The notes under the pieces are model-generated. The model saw only the letters and a program-made list of their open reading frames with translations. It was not told where the DNA came from and did not search any database. A DNA stretch of 64,000 bases from an uncultured Clostridia bacterium (GTDB lineage Bacteria; Bacillota; Clostridia; Christensenellales; UBA1242), in the NCBI GenBank assembly GCA_934746645.1, contig CAKVFE010000001.1:62001-126000 (forward strand), read 5' to 3'. A program made the position numbers and the translations under genes. This document shows, piece after piece, positions 15,001-20,965 of this stretch (position 1 is its first letter; the number at the start of each line of letters is the position of its first letter).

Positions 15001-17460
15001 ATTACTCCTTAATAGTGGTCTTTTATAAGTTTTATCCATAAACCAAATTGTTTCAAAATCAAATCCATCATAATAAGTTTTTGAATAACTTTGACTACCT
15101 GAAGTATTTGTTGTAGAGCTTGTTCCACCACCACCAGCTCCACCTCTACCACCGCCGCCGCCATATCCACCACAAATATATACGCTGCTTTTCGATGAGC
15201 TATATCCCGAAAGTCCTGTGCTACCTTTAGTAGAACTAGTATAATCTCTACCATTTCCACCTGAACCACCTGAACCATATCCAGAATTTATAGACAATCC
15301 GCTATGTGATCCTCCAGAGCCAGATGATCCCATTGAACCATCACTCCCTTTACCCCCTGAATATCCACTATAACCCGAATAATTGGTTGTAGAACTTGTT
15401 CCATATAACGCATAGTAACTACCGTGATAGCCGCCACCGCCGCCACCGCCGCCACCGCCGCCGGCACCGCCTTCACCACCACCATCAATAGCACTTTCAT
15501 AATAAGTATGTGTTCCTGAAGTTCCACTTCCCCCATTATAATTGATGCTACTACTAGAAGCACCAGAATAAGATCCAGAGCTTGATCTATTGCCATTTGC
15601 TCCTTTCCCACCAGTGCCACCATTTCTTAGATTTGTTCCTGCAGCGACACAACCATACCAACGAGATGATGAACCACCGTCACCGCCGCCACCACCGCCG
15701 CCGCCTTGACCACCACCGCCACCAGGACCAGTTTTTAAGGTTTGACTATATATATAATTGTTTGAAACAGTACCTGCATTATAGCCAATAATGCCTCCAG
15801 CATTACCGCCACCGCCGCCACCGTAGCCGCCACCGCCGCCAGAGCCACCTTTGCCACCCTTACCTCTTCTTGGTGTAGTATCAGTACCACCAGTTGCTGT
15901 GCCATGAGCTCCATAAGCACCACCAGAGCCACCAGAGCCACCAGAGCCACCACCACCGGGTCCACCAACGATAGTACCTGCGTTATAACAAAGTTGGACA
16001 GTAGCACCTGAATAATTGTACCCAACAATACCACCAGCATGTCCCCCCATATAGCCAGTGCCTGAACTATTTGTTGACCCTTGTCCACCATTAATAGTAC
16101 CTGTATTATAACAATTTTGTGTAGTACTACCACTATATTGATAACCAACAATACCACCTGTAGTTGTTGTACCAGTTCTATATGACTTTTCCGCTAAAAT
16201 AGCTTGATTGGTATTATCATATAATTCTTCTTCAGACAATAAATTGGACTCATCATAGCCAGCACCACCTGTTAAGTTTCCTTCATTAAAACAAGCATCT
16301 ATGATACCGGAACTATAATCAGCTATACCTCCAAGAGGACTATTTACAGTAGCTATTAAATTAATATTACTAATTGAGCTAGACTTAATTACACCTGTAG
16401 AGTTGTTGATTCTAATTATACCGCCATGATTCAAAAGGAGTAAAGAATCATCGTATTCACCATTTTTATCAACAGCACTAGAATAATTAATACCATCCAC
16501 TGTTCCATTATTTACTATAGCAAGTCCAGGGATATTGTAATATCTAAAGAAATCCTCAATATTGTTAGGTTGAGCAATTGCCAAATATGTAACATCATCT
16601 ATTACAACTTCTTGCTCTATTTCATCTTCAGGAACAGAATATTTTGCAACTGAATCATTGTCATTAATAACAATATTAAACAAGTCCTGATTTGATAATT
16701 TATAATGTGTTAGAGATTCATTAATATTATCCATAAATCTATCATATTTAGCTATTTGATTAGAATAAACAGATATTAATTCTGAAGTAGAATTACTATT
16801 TTCCAACTCTTCAAGGTCTAGTTTTAAATCATAATTGGTTTCATATAGAGTTGGATAGTAATAACGAGCAGAAAAGACAGCGTTGTTTTTGCCAACACTA
16901 TCTAAGCCGTATTCTATTTTTACATTATGTCCACTTATTTCGTTGATTAAATCGTTATGTAAAACATTGTTTTTATACACTGCTTGACTGAATGAAGAGA
17001 ATGGGTCATACAATGAATCGTTAAACTTTGTTTCGATATTTAAATTTTTAATTGTTGCATTTTCTTCAATAACATTGAATAATTGCATAGAAGAAGTAAT
17101 TGTTTTTGAGTTACCATCAAATGTACCATCGAAAGAGTCATATACTATATCTTCCAAATTGGAAGCGTCTACATCTGCCATAAGTTTGAAGTTTCTTCTG
17201 CTACTACCATAGCCTGCTACCATAGTACGCTTAGAATAATAACTTACATTTTTTAGATCGTCCAAATTGTAGATTAAGTATGGTCTTTCTTCTGTACCAT
17301 TACCACCGTACGCATCAACAAAGCCTATAGAATTGGAAATAGGCTTAATCAAAAAAACAGATAAAACACTACTCAAAAGTAGTATTATACCCATTAGCAT
17401 ACTGTTAATTAAATTTTGATATGGATGTTTTACTCTAAAATTTGGTCTTTTAGTCTTCAT
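1..17460 (-). CDS. Giant GLUG-repeat / glycine-rich surface protein, 3' end outside window
   Basis: A single minus-strand frame stays open from the ATG at 17460 to base 1, at least 5,820 codons, and has no stop inside the window. The start has a good ribosome binding site (AAGGAAGAG) and a promoter upstream. Residues about 1-15 are basic and about 21-38 form a hydrophobic signal anchor. A module of the type GTEERPYLI occurs near residue 55 and recurs as GTFLNPYRI near 970 and GTESNPYQI near 2435. GLUG-like motifs (GGIVGY, GGLVGY followed by Asn/Tyr/Gly turns) occur near residues 435, 475, 1180, 1615 and 2675-2730. Residues about 450-790 are very rich in glycine. The remainder is long, rich in Asn, Ser, Thr and Tyr, with scattered InlB-like FVGWF segments (near 4800). 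Inference: an exported adhesin or fibrous surface protein. The C-terminal anchor cannot be seen. Function is unproven; the reading frame itself is certain. Confidence 0.9.
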   Translation of the reverse strand, partial: MKTKRPNFRVKHPYQNLINSMLMGIILLLSSVLSVFLIKPISNSIGFVDAYGGNGTEERPYLIYNLDDLKNVSYYSKRTMVAGYGSSRRNFKLMADVDASNLEDIVYDSFDGTFDGNSKTITSSMQLFNVIEENATIKNLNIETKFNDSLYDPFSSFSQAVYKNNVLHNDLINEISGHNVKIEYGLDSVGKNNAVFSARYYYPTLYETNYDLKLDLEELENSNSTSELISVYSNQIAKYDRFMDNINESLTHYKLSNQDLFNIVINDNDSVAKYSVPEDEIEQEVVIDDVTYLAIAQPNNIEDFFRYYNIPGLAIVNNGTVDGINYSSAVDKNGEYDDSLLLLNHGGIIRINNSTGVIKSSSISNINLIATVNSPLGGIADYSSGIIDACFNEGNLTGGAGYDESNLLSEEELYDNTNQAILAEKSYRTGTTTTGGIVGYQYSGSTTQNCYNTGTINGGQGSTNSSGTGYMGGHAGGIVGYNYSGATVQLCYNAGTIVGGPGGGGSGGSGGSGGAYGAHGTATGGTDTTPRRGKGGKGGSGGGGGYGGGGGGNAGGIIGYNAGTVSNNYIYSQTLKTGPGGGGGQGGGGGGGGDGGSSSRWYGCVAAGTNLRNGGTGGKGANGNRSSSGSYSGASSSSINYNGGSGTSGTHTYYESAIDGGGEGGAGGGGGGGGGGGYHGSYYALYGTSSTTNYSGYSGYSGGKGSDGSMGSSGSGGSHSGLSINSGYGSGGSGGNGRDYTSSTKGSTGLSGYSSSKSSVYICGGYGGGGGRGGAGGGGTSSTTNTSGSQSYSKTYYDGFDFETIWFMDKTYKRPLLRSNRESSHNPEYYSLMNIKIKLTLDGDSISLYDAYYTYGIIIKAVQWTSGNTNGTTITNESNSSVLGSDSGFFTYSGQSVFIDLRDTNDTSTTGTYIRRFIPSVTSNKNTSITETAIKTSYSFVIKDSENKSNNDDSEPFVFTINLKTALSGGGTFLNPYRIYNAHELMAGIYNTSNVNAPSNTTFYKQMNNFTVSEYYSRNSIFKGVYNGSGYTITVNTTKFSPLFGDNNYGIINNLNVTYSASTLEYTYVVTDLNRNSTITQYVGGITDVNYGTIKNVNVTISSAVVIRPLINHLGLIYDFTKRASIYLGVIAGRNVDNVDNAGEGLTAKIIECNVMLSSNVTLSARRSNIVRNNNGVIYFYFGGIVGNNETGSIVDSCYFGQTTISSTPTSTVTGQSATNPSSTTAYTYIYFGAIAYSNSGTLSNCLVDYKWSVPSMTRTYLYRNTVFYYSGSSSNLKTSYNYTASANTRAYFTDQGFNFNYPWVAPVGTNSTSAFRPYLISYASRQNWNWGTSSLTSLAESGLDPTYQQYYTKKYQGKTIYTVSNPQQFVAMLQNIPSNNSSHNVVYLITKDIVISDSAAYDLDGVSYYGKNLPEGCVIDGSYNTTSGRSTIYGIKLIGGTTNRYNIALKNGSEDFISLFTNINGTITDLNFDDCSVSVDILRRQGLARTTIPNALNTYVSLLGKLVSGHITNVDIDCDVNLFAPYYQARVSGSQAYYVGNAISYSVSGTITGIKVSGNSTMYHSNKSDAYGETRLGGFVGYTSSSNISQVASLVNVSMPSGRTGMSYTYVGGLVGYMDNGTLIDSYYGNAATTFLVYSTNNGCYVGVFAGSLNGTISRCYTYTSTTYLSYTPNYVDSFAKSISGTTSELYTRKNRTGMTDRYSSVKEISDTNNGLTKTVLPSSFDTKLVWYKTTNTSIPLLWIHNVNGRKVTATSDAGVGKYVTAVRKGVPLSNDTSTYTQNISISPNGSTTEVVDSFYIDINSSYAFTSDSVKLTYNGTTTSYTAASTYQMYFVINPGQESDGTNFLDSKVLDVNIQYSVDYQVLNNKKQAYLQDEDVNNVYGTNYAYIQKTQGGFKELSLSKRYRDIQLNIGVGNTRYGVQFDVPSLLDLVKDTGSLFGGSDINYTGGGNVSYEISFIRSDGTTFDINASDISLISYYNQTGKKSFNIFNDKVGSSKNIIPTLYYGDTVRITLTKASSSTIPLSESARWASNTSLTGNMGWMKRTAIVGTQFTDSDILNPSSGIVADSVDTSINADSKTAVFSFVVTPDTATKYATFKEATSNPRLVHYSPRYGRLTRVQADMGVLKSVDSTDEPDINNSKSYENDSKNNTSSNYLFSESLKCANVYGLSNDGTNFENTNQNASATSSVLKTYFVYGNRTTRIQYPTSTELFIKNGSSYTNLKQYKFLALAYWTNTPSNSYHRIADNLSPDIDENQDVTVQLASSKYINQKVTILYNYRTYDLNLKVTENDTGMDTQTNTLKYVSYKIESNYKFINNSTSNVSDPTRIGVKLNSKDTNILDKLQGKVTIYALINTNLKVSRYKLKEISGVDTNLATITYTNVRKTSGDELLRQIGVKIEFFIISDTNITISFESCEDYTDNADIVQTPTGAGTESNPYQIDNAFKFNYFLKQAKTNASEKKYYTLLNDIDFTDLYYTVGSSGKAYLENNNFVLDSGDASLASTAYGYNFVPIGNKDNQFNGVLNGNGNSIKNLYAEHDDLSTLGLFGVIGSSGSVERLVLEDPIFISNRVVSVADAQSVGNINNKTFIGGIAGISYGSISRCGVTYRVSSSEDTNYQEETKKYAILAAVPSIYNPNDNLAKTTAEAANVKNTRNNGDIIVKDYRANSLYRLYNIIGGLVGYTEGTTSKIENSFFDGTIYGDHIVGGLVGIQHDGSKVTGSYSNGYLEGSIVSGITGIMGFSNGTKVNANAQPGTQIAYSYSYSSLINEVYIGNNNNTNRANIVGSSGPLFGITYLNYNYNGVNGITTADNQPNTLKPLVVYSYFVVKGSDVTSIGFNSSYKNDNYWSYIVNFPTASTKLNDYNKLTTTDTMFEEDGYAALKATESAKPTFLWFDSETYGDWDIQGYSTWNGSQSELNNISILKQHNYGTPYITSVGNSYYYMITAIKNDSTMITDTSPTALYEGVGWNFSNSDFSNVGGKVKCEIWLIGSSTKPYYRQLRLNKKYYIPKGSKVVISMVNQFKNDNLLNDTWTLMGVQSNNEVIDSQSHIDKYTTGERELTADTVFKFKFYKAAATINYYPGTNYFNNADKTTSRNLIIDNYNSEDIYNDGTDLSQQNTVLISPKAGYAISEIRFRYPARQTGNYNVATDNGTWISGEEGVDYASVKFDSNYINDNTKVTYSTGFTKNTSKNSYELICKGLVSPSEGSVFELTSFKYIIQDLNDGTFNLKFVGTEIYNIEVAVFAGLKLTIGSTGSNNLNGVSASIYATNDIAQTFSATKIDLNNSQIKSGVGIKLFALCFVTNTSIPFNADENFYKYNVKYQTNSNMFQADNTLSPTDILQSITLNQSEMYINSQDNSDFIGYERVEVNTQFYGNSNNELKLKFNPINVGNNSTNTVDVTNVNNLMFNFLPSTIQSEITIDFNNVTDSEITNTFVDFIKANLKINFFYNNKNANEKTPYTLNSSNLNFTRQNNTLLVTYPVFNNSAVGYQFLSDSQLKDVADNASANTDYIEKYYFTDESNHNYRFYWLGNYVSENANTNDQASSRVSALNYSFNSKDSSKNAGSYNYVCYRLKSTNKTHLLTLNIVELVSLNTKFKFEGDFGTQYEYVPFVYGYNPSSPLSRYQLVISGEYSNITEEFGELTLRSKNALKYIDYVRASSSIQLGVKWDKGIKVGGSSGDTLNISDIDSVANGAHNTHSYLQLDRFAPANNLESTIYANENEKIRENVVFTYNTSTINVGMLISAKTLIYEVYNEASFTPSVSLQGNLRVFSYTPLPTSMVLINKNGSKIAVYANNDIRTRLNNNGQFQFINDDDNDGKVVNQIGVDGYISNYSQLIGTTYYDYVKSDSNLTSDSKIYLKLTGDSSLIEAKDNDAKIPYYTKKVYEVSVGVDVYTEVFDMPYTQQNNFSVDTSSIETSGINFERSDIKYASTDLGAENNPYFKTYTTLTSADSFETAANEIDATEGAKAKVYNYASGIVKSNVYGSQGSTGTNLTDAESNVGMEIESFLTTNDTSHLTGIKRIKFTYFPKIQINLSTSIEKSISANGSVSNPLIQNIQYTIEAFEAEDVPNKYMAVPDQEGNNNTYNINQASRQLKTSIYVNVTFKLPSEIYKYYDIEGLYSVNDAQLGENKEALMNFDDNGTFQLRDVIYYKNKHYKTENTTSNYANTKMVLTNGNPEYVTYDEDATIYRFCYKLPDAGMNETTQRPKFYAQDYELRLVEKSTDMYYYSEFEQMADIKIYDLTANDVINNNTNLATLKTVNVEDVTDYTFTSNGKTYNLADKTEYPYSGIKKFKVGILGIYRFEVTPKDSSTYKFGYFGYGMGTSNDLPNKYNETNGASNPYRYNVDLSISQHITNNSKMGDMEIRFCGDDLYKNGSTGLSTPSYDYSNRFGTFFDDGNQYGLVRIILYTMTNTNANTITAYASALSSTNMFLGLKELVVVGGDEKGNNYNSGTQTLSKVGGYNAEYNYIQSNNISITYDEGGYAYYRFSLKDGFALRDINIAYVLPDGTGNTITINQNNLDAIVNNKYIARLKIDGNTYTLTVKNGSENTNNYTREYLTTISKTININVYEQLIEYTITPDTADGNVLTFTSSDINFNAQPNFYNITNNQFVYKFVDPNVVYETPYYNVKDESKNVNYIGRFGKLTSLSYQFVSNNQEFNELLNKRYKRTSWEVQVPQNQVASSNDDTVYIDTTISGVTIETPYLDHQLDIKALFERYYRLELSKPVFFTITKDFEIESEDEVYSVINKNRYSLSLPSDMSNNNNGYYKVNSIYGLNIEYLTQYQSEEGIPYTFVGWFNYDETTNKLTQLTQSTSMSIARNDDLNENMETLRVESDTLIVPVFAEKHFLYWFEIPDNGLSSFENIALNTKSVANLSGYYTNSYSGDVLKLYDMAGNEFKSKAYDEISTKLNELNTTIESLDAIDQYYYIAGTFTKVHLKATPTEDFRIVSWLDESSSYDTSVDPAQPTTGPSNYYIDSFRDKSGDFENNSSARFAGKITLKMQGIAKIELKAAYSNASNILNDFAENLDATSSIKYNYGDIYNHSQIITNNVVDGVPTVFFDSQYDGASGFKNNNIYTNGVILKTDDGEPAISLYVNKYLTTNNSNIRYVFDHFVHIRTYRGVDYESVLAYTTSGSTTNSVNAEYTINYYKNEQNIDYVRMTFIPRVKTGNDQSLVTNGKYIAVYKKSITTVHNPFMMNYSNTGDDLHTTTLNTGMNTLITVEYDSNSQSYLVKDDTNSGKYEGNSLTLEFVEGTKLKLKSTYSSTANVGYSFRQIVLPNPNKATVVNQNVNDLTTSMETTITLDGNDDAGQYEYDYRRVLFYNLTILPDSSAASVYTLATPAGTHMLNVKERFSSTLARYLTLEGETISFVLTPKIENNIPKYVFKQFSRSYTSDINNRLKITNGSGNPPYSVTSSGVTESIQDLEWDDLTFVSSLNSCFKDGTIGQDTINYFAEYDRLLQVSFGVDRSINEAKQLLQLDGTSTKIVSKITGKYLILDASTDASKLESSGNYAIIFKMLVREGGEVKVSVSTNQSDIYRISQWSTLVSGIITTDSKTVVNNTTNNTDFGESVVTSASSDTAHTGFGITTMSITNMTADATGQYIAEIIKTYSIAAPQYITGYTTRGMDTQGGKIGDDDNPYTLDGNRVLSPNGYRYDDGLKAYYSVTVYDGYKYKGFIINESTNPAGNNIVSGKITDDSQFVSKLINENYILFTEAQITPTEESRLILDEDITSIYFVFREKQYIVNHDYIYMEESLEIDPSEGTLPVTEFAPLKNLPDFDDKIVVDGFIGEHYVIGYFGEYDIWSVKGPEDV
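15100..16115 (-). repeat. Glycine-rich low-complexity tract inside the giant gene
   Basis: On the plus strand this stretch is packed with ACC and GCC triplets, which read as glycine codons on the minus strand (residues about 450-790). Blocks of up to nine consecutive glycines alternate with Ser, Tyr and Asn segments such as SGYSGYSGG. It is by far the most GC-rich part of an otherwise AT-rich window. Because the repeats are triplets, slippage would change length without breaking the frame. Confidence 0.85.
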
Positions 17461-17608
17461 TAGTAACTCTTCCTTATACTTCTTTCGTTCAATACTAAAA
17501 TATCAACAAATTTTCATCAAAATTTATTGGTATTAGTTTGTACATTTTATAAATATTTAAGCAAAAAATATTAATATTTATTATATATAATATAATATTG
17601 CTTTTCTT

Positions 17609-17637
17609 AGTATAATAAAACAGAACGCAATAGTCAA
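17609..17637 (-). promoter_or_regulatory. SigA-type promoter of the giant surface gene
   Basis: On the minus strand a -35 box TTGACT (17632-17637) is separated by 17 bases from a -10 box TATACT (17609-17614). The predicted start leaves a 5' leader of about 140 bases before the ATG at 17460. Confidence 0.7.
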
Positions 17638-18355
17638 GAATATAGAGTATTTTCAAGCAAAATATACAAATGTTTTATGAGTAGTTACAAGTCAAAAACA
17701 GTATGAAAATGCTAAACAAATACTCATATTGGCATTAATATTGGCACAACAGACAACTAAAGAAATCCCCTAATGTTTTATTTATGTAGAGCGAGATGAA
17801 AAGACAAAAACTAAAAAATTGAATTAAGCAAACGAAAAGAAACTTAAATATTTAAATAAAATAAAAAAATAATCGACTATGATAGTTATAAAATAATAAC
17901 AATAAGTTGATTTGTTAATTAAAATTTTATACAATATTTTATATAATAAAACACAATAAAAACATAGTCCAAAAAATTGAAATAATGTCTAAATCAATAT
18001 TGCATTAATCTAGCACAGCCCCCTATAAAAGCAGATTAATTTAAGATAAAAGTATTAAAAATTATAGTTATTAAATAATATCTTATTTTGTTATGTTTTA
18101 ATAACATAAATAAAAGGTAAAATTATAAATAAACAGCCATTAAAATCAAAAATTATTTATATATTTTTATATGATATAATTGTTACTTTTGTTGGATATT
18201 TATATTATAAAATGTATATTTATACATAGAAATAATAAAAAATAATTAAAACAAAATATAAAAACATCAACAAAAATCACTAAAAATATGGGATATTTTC
18301 ATATAAAAAATATTTTATAATTTAAAATATCCATCGTATTTTAATTTATAAAGAT
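17638..18355. other. AT-rich intergenic region, no gene seen
   Basis: Between the promoter of the giant gene and the terminator of the dnaG operon I see no open frame with a ribosome binding site. The only conspicuous element is an 8-bp inverted repeat ATTAATCT / AGATTAAT (18004-18011 and 18033-18040) that encloses an isolated run of five C; its meaning is unknown. Confidence 0.5.
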
Positions 18356-18389
18356 ACAAAAAAGCACATATAAAAACTATATGTGCTTT
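18356..18389 (-). terminator. Intrinsic terminator of the dnaG-rpoD-trmK-zinc-ribbon operon
   Basis: A perfect 11-bp stem AAAGCACATAT / ATATGTGCTTT (18361-18371 and 18379-18389) has a 7-base loop and is followed by a run of U on the minus strand. It lies about 100 bases after the last gene of the operon. Confidence 0.85.
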
Positions 18390-18485
18390 AATTTATTTTA
18401 ATTATCAATGATATTAATTATTTATTTTGATTAAGTTTACTATACAAAGTAAATTTTGTATTAAATAGCGACACAAAATTGCAAG

Positions 18486-19178
18486 TTATTTATCAAAAAT
18501 AACTCTACCACAGTTGTCACAAACAATGTATCCGTCAGACTTAATTTTGTCTACCTTACCCATTGGCAACGCCATACGACAACCACCACAATTTCCATTG
18601 TTTAGTGGTACAAAAACTGGGAATATATTGTCATGTCTTACTGATTTATACTTAGCAAGAAGTTTTGCGTCAATACTTGGTTCTAGTTTTGTCATTTCGT
18701 GTCTTATCTTATCCATTTCTGGATTGATAGTATTAACCAATGCTTCGTATTTTTCTTTACTTTCTTTATGTTTATTTCTAGCTTTAATAACACCATTTTT
18801 AGTGTTTTCAAATTCTTTTAGAATTGCCTTAATATTAACTAGTTGAATATTAAGATTACGCTCAATCATATACAAGTTACTTGAAACAAGATTGATTTGG
18901 TTGAAAATTTCTTCCATTTGAGCTGTTGTTAGTTCGTCAGAATTTTTAGCAGTAAGTTCTTTGATTAACAATATGTTTTTGTCATATTCTTTTTTCAAAT
19001 TAATGTATTCGTCCATCATTTTTCTTGCTTTTTGTTCTAACTCTGCACTTTTATTTTGAGCATCTTTAACATAGCCAATCATCTGATTCATAACACTTTT
19101 TTCGCTAGATGTAGCCATTTTTTTCTCTAATTGTTGAAGTTTGCTATCAAGTTCTTGATATTTTAATATATTCTCCAT
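18486..19178 (-). CDS. Coiled-coil protein with C-terminal C4 zinc ribbon
   Basis: 230 residues. The start is taken at the ATG at 19178 because it has AGGAG just upstream and lies one base after the trmK stop; a longer frame up to 19244 would overlap trmK without its own ribosome binding site. Nearly the whole protein is charged, heptad-like helix (residues about 5-170), followed by CGGC and CDNC pairs near the C-terminus that form a C4 zinc ribbon. This matches the widespread bacterial family of coiled-coil proteins with a C4-type zinc-ribbon domain (zf-RING_7 type), whose role is not well defined; binding to nucleic acid or the ribosome is often suspected. In many Firmicutes the gene after trmK is nif3/yqfO; here this zinc-ribbon gene follows directly. 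Last gene of the dnaG operon. Confidence 0.75.
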   Translation of the reverse strand: MENILKYQELDSKLQQLEKKMATSSEKSVMNQMIGYVKDAQNKSAELEQKARKMMDEYINLKKEYDKNILLIKELTAKNSDELTTAQMEEIFNQINLVSSNLYMIERNLNIQLVNIKAILKEFENTKNGVIKARNKHKESKEKYEALVNTINPEMDKIRHEMTKLEPSIDAKLLAKYKSVRHDNIFPVFVPLNNGNCGGCRMALPMGKVDKIKSDGYIVCDNCGRVIFDK

Positions 19179-19179
19179 A

Positions 19180-19851
19180 CTATCTCCTATTATTTGCACA
19201 TTCAATTTCGTAATTGTTATTATTGATTTTTTTCTCAATCTCATTTCTTAAATCTAAATTATTGATATTTTGCAATCTATTATTTAGTTTTTGATTTTCT
19301 TGATTAAGCATATTAATAAAATCAGCATTAAACGTGCTTAAATTTGTTTTACCATATTCTAATTGTCTTTTTGTTAATTTTTTAATACCATCAACTTTTT
19401 TAACTTTTAAAACATTGTAAAACTTATCTCTATCTTCCACCACTATGTCTTTAACAATATAAAAATTGTTATCCATAAGATATTGTCTTAATTTTACTAC
19501 ATTATTTTGTGGTTGCAAAACCAAATTGGTAAGCTTAATATGGCTAGACGACAAAATATCCATTATTTCATATCCACCCATACCTGCAATTACTATCATA
19601 TCAAGGTCATCTTCATCATTTAATGTAGTCAACCCATCACCTACTCTGACACTAAAGTTGGTAAATCCAATACTATTTAGTAATGTTTCGGCTTTTTTAA
19701 CACTTGGAGCACTAATATCTGATGCAACCAAATAGCTTGCACCATTTTTTGCCATAGCAGACAAAACATAACCGTGGTCACAGCCAATATCTGCTATACT
19801 CTTTGATTTGCCACAAAATTGAATTATTGTATTTAATCTTTTACCAATCAT
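19180..19851 (-). CDS. trmK: tRNA (adenine(22)-N1)-methyltransferase TrmK
   Basis: 223 residues. The SAM-binding motif IADIGCDHGYVLSAMA lies at about residues 19-34, followed by a Rossmann methyltransferase core with IAGMGG in the position expected for motif IV. TrmK (YqfN in Bacillus) methylates N1 of A22 in tRNA using S-adenosylmethionine. The C-terminal 60 residues are a charged helical segment, as in the family. The ATG overlaps the rpoD stop by one base (TAATG), so translation is probably coupled. Position directly after the primary sigma factor gene is the usual Firmicute arrangement and supports the assignment. Confidence 0.92.
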   Translation of the reverse strand: MIGKRLNTIIQFCGKSKSIADIGCDHGYVLSAMAKNGASYLVASDISAPSVKKAETLLNSIGFTNFSVRVGDGLTTLNDEDDLDMIVIAGMGGYEIMDILSSSHIKLTNLVLQPQNNVVKLRQYLMDNNFYIVKDIVVEDRDKFYNVLKVKKVDGIKKLTKRQLEYGKTNLSTFNADFINMLNQENQKLNNRLQNINNLDLRNEIEKKINNNNYEIECANNRR

Positions 19852-20906
19852 TATTCTACAAAGTCTTCCAATCTTTTACTTCTATTTGGATTTCTTAGTT
19901 TTCTTAAAGCTTTAGCTTCTATTTGACGGATACGCTCTCTAGTAACATTAAATTCTTTACCTACTTCTTCCAAAGTACGAGGATGATTGTCATCTAGGCC
20001 ATAACGCAAACGGATAACTTTTTGTTCACGAGGGGTAAGAGTTTCTATAACAGCCAATAGTTGAGCTTTCAAAATATCTTGTGCTGCACTTTCTGCTGGA
20101 CTCTTAAAGCTATCATCTTCAACGAAGTCACCAATTTTGCTTTCGTCTTCTTCACCAACTGGACTTTCAAGACTTACTGGATCTTGAGCTATCTTTTGAA
20201 TTTCATTTACTCTTTGTTCGCTAATGCCCATACGCTCAGCAACTTCTGCTGTTGTAGGGTCACGACCTAACTCTTGCATTAATTGTTTTGAAACTCTAGA
20301 AAGTTTATGTATTGTTTCGACCATATGCACTGGGATACGAATAGTACGAGCTTGGTCAGCTATAGCTCTAGTAATAGCTTGTCTAATCCACCAAGTAGCA
20401 TAAGTTGAAAATCTAAAGCCTTTTGTATAGTCAAATTTTTCAACAGCTTTAACAAGTCCTAAGTTACCTTCTTGAATCAAATCCAAAAATTGCATTGAAC
20501 TACGATTGACATATTTTTTTGCAATAGAAACAACCAATTTTAGGTTACGCTCTATAAGCTCTGATTTAGCAAATTCGTCACCTTCAAGTATCTTCTTAGC
20601 AAGTTCTACTTCTTGGTCACTAGTAAGTAATTGTACAGTTCCGATATCTTTTAAATACATTTTTACTGGGTCATCAACTTTAACTGTACTAATGATTTCT
20701 TTTAAATCTTCATCTTTAACTTCTATGTCTTCTGCAGGTATAACTTTAATACCTTCATCTTCAAACATAGATATAATTCCTGCCATAATTTCTGGAGTTA
20801 GTTCGTGTTTAACTAATTTGTTAGCAATATCTTCTTCGCTAATTTCGTTTGTTTTTTTAGCAGCTTGTATAAGATTTTCAACATCTGCTTCTAATTTTTT
20901 ATCCAT
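19851..20906 (-). CDS. rpoD: Primary RNA polymerase sigma factor RpoD (SigA)
   Basis: 351 residues, a compact group 1 sigma factor. Region 1.2 begins at [11 protein letters not shown]. Region 2 contains [15 protein letters not shown], the core-binding [12 protein letters not shown] and the -10 recognition segment [16 protein letters not shown], all canonical. Region 3 starts after [11 protein letters not shown]. Region 4.2 ends with [20 protein letters not shown], the -35 recognition helix-turn-helix. Region 1.1 is short, as in Gram-positives. It should recognise TTGACA/TATAAT promoters, which fits the promoters seen in this window. Start ATG preceded by AGAAGGA. It lies between dnaG and trmK. 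Confidence 0.97.
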   Translation of the reverse strand: MDKKLEADVENLIQAAKKTNEISEEDIANKLVKHELTPEIMAGIISMFEDEGIKVIPAEDIEVKDEDLKEIISTVKVDDPVKMYLKDIGTVQLLTSDQEVELAKKILEGDEFAKSELIERNLKLVVSIAKKYVNRSSMQFLDLIQEGNLGLVKAVEKFDYTKGFRFSTYATWWIRQAITRAIADQARTIRIPVHMVETIHKLSRVSKQLMQELGRDPTTAEVAERMGISEQRVNEIQKIAQDPVSLESPVGEEDESKIGDFVEDDSFKSPAESAAQDILKAQLLAVIETLTPREQKVIRLRYGLDDNHPRTLEEVGKEFNVTRERIRQIEAKALRKLRNPNRSKRLEDFVE

Positions 20907-20965
20907 TTGTTTTCCTTCTTAAATAATTTAGATTTTTAGCCAAAATTTAATACTTTGCATAGTAC

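Noticed and set aside
15421..15480. Regular short repeats that could suggest a CRISPR array
   Set aside because: They are in-frame glycine codons without spacers or a uniform repeat unit.
15009..16157. Several short minus- and plus-strand frames (89, 111, 69 and 140 codons) in the glycine-rich zone
   Set aside because: They are other-frame readings of the GCC/ACC triplets of the giant gene: low-complexity Val/Ala/His-rich sequence, no ribosome binding sites.
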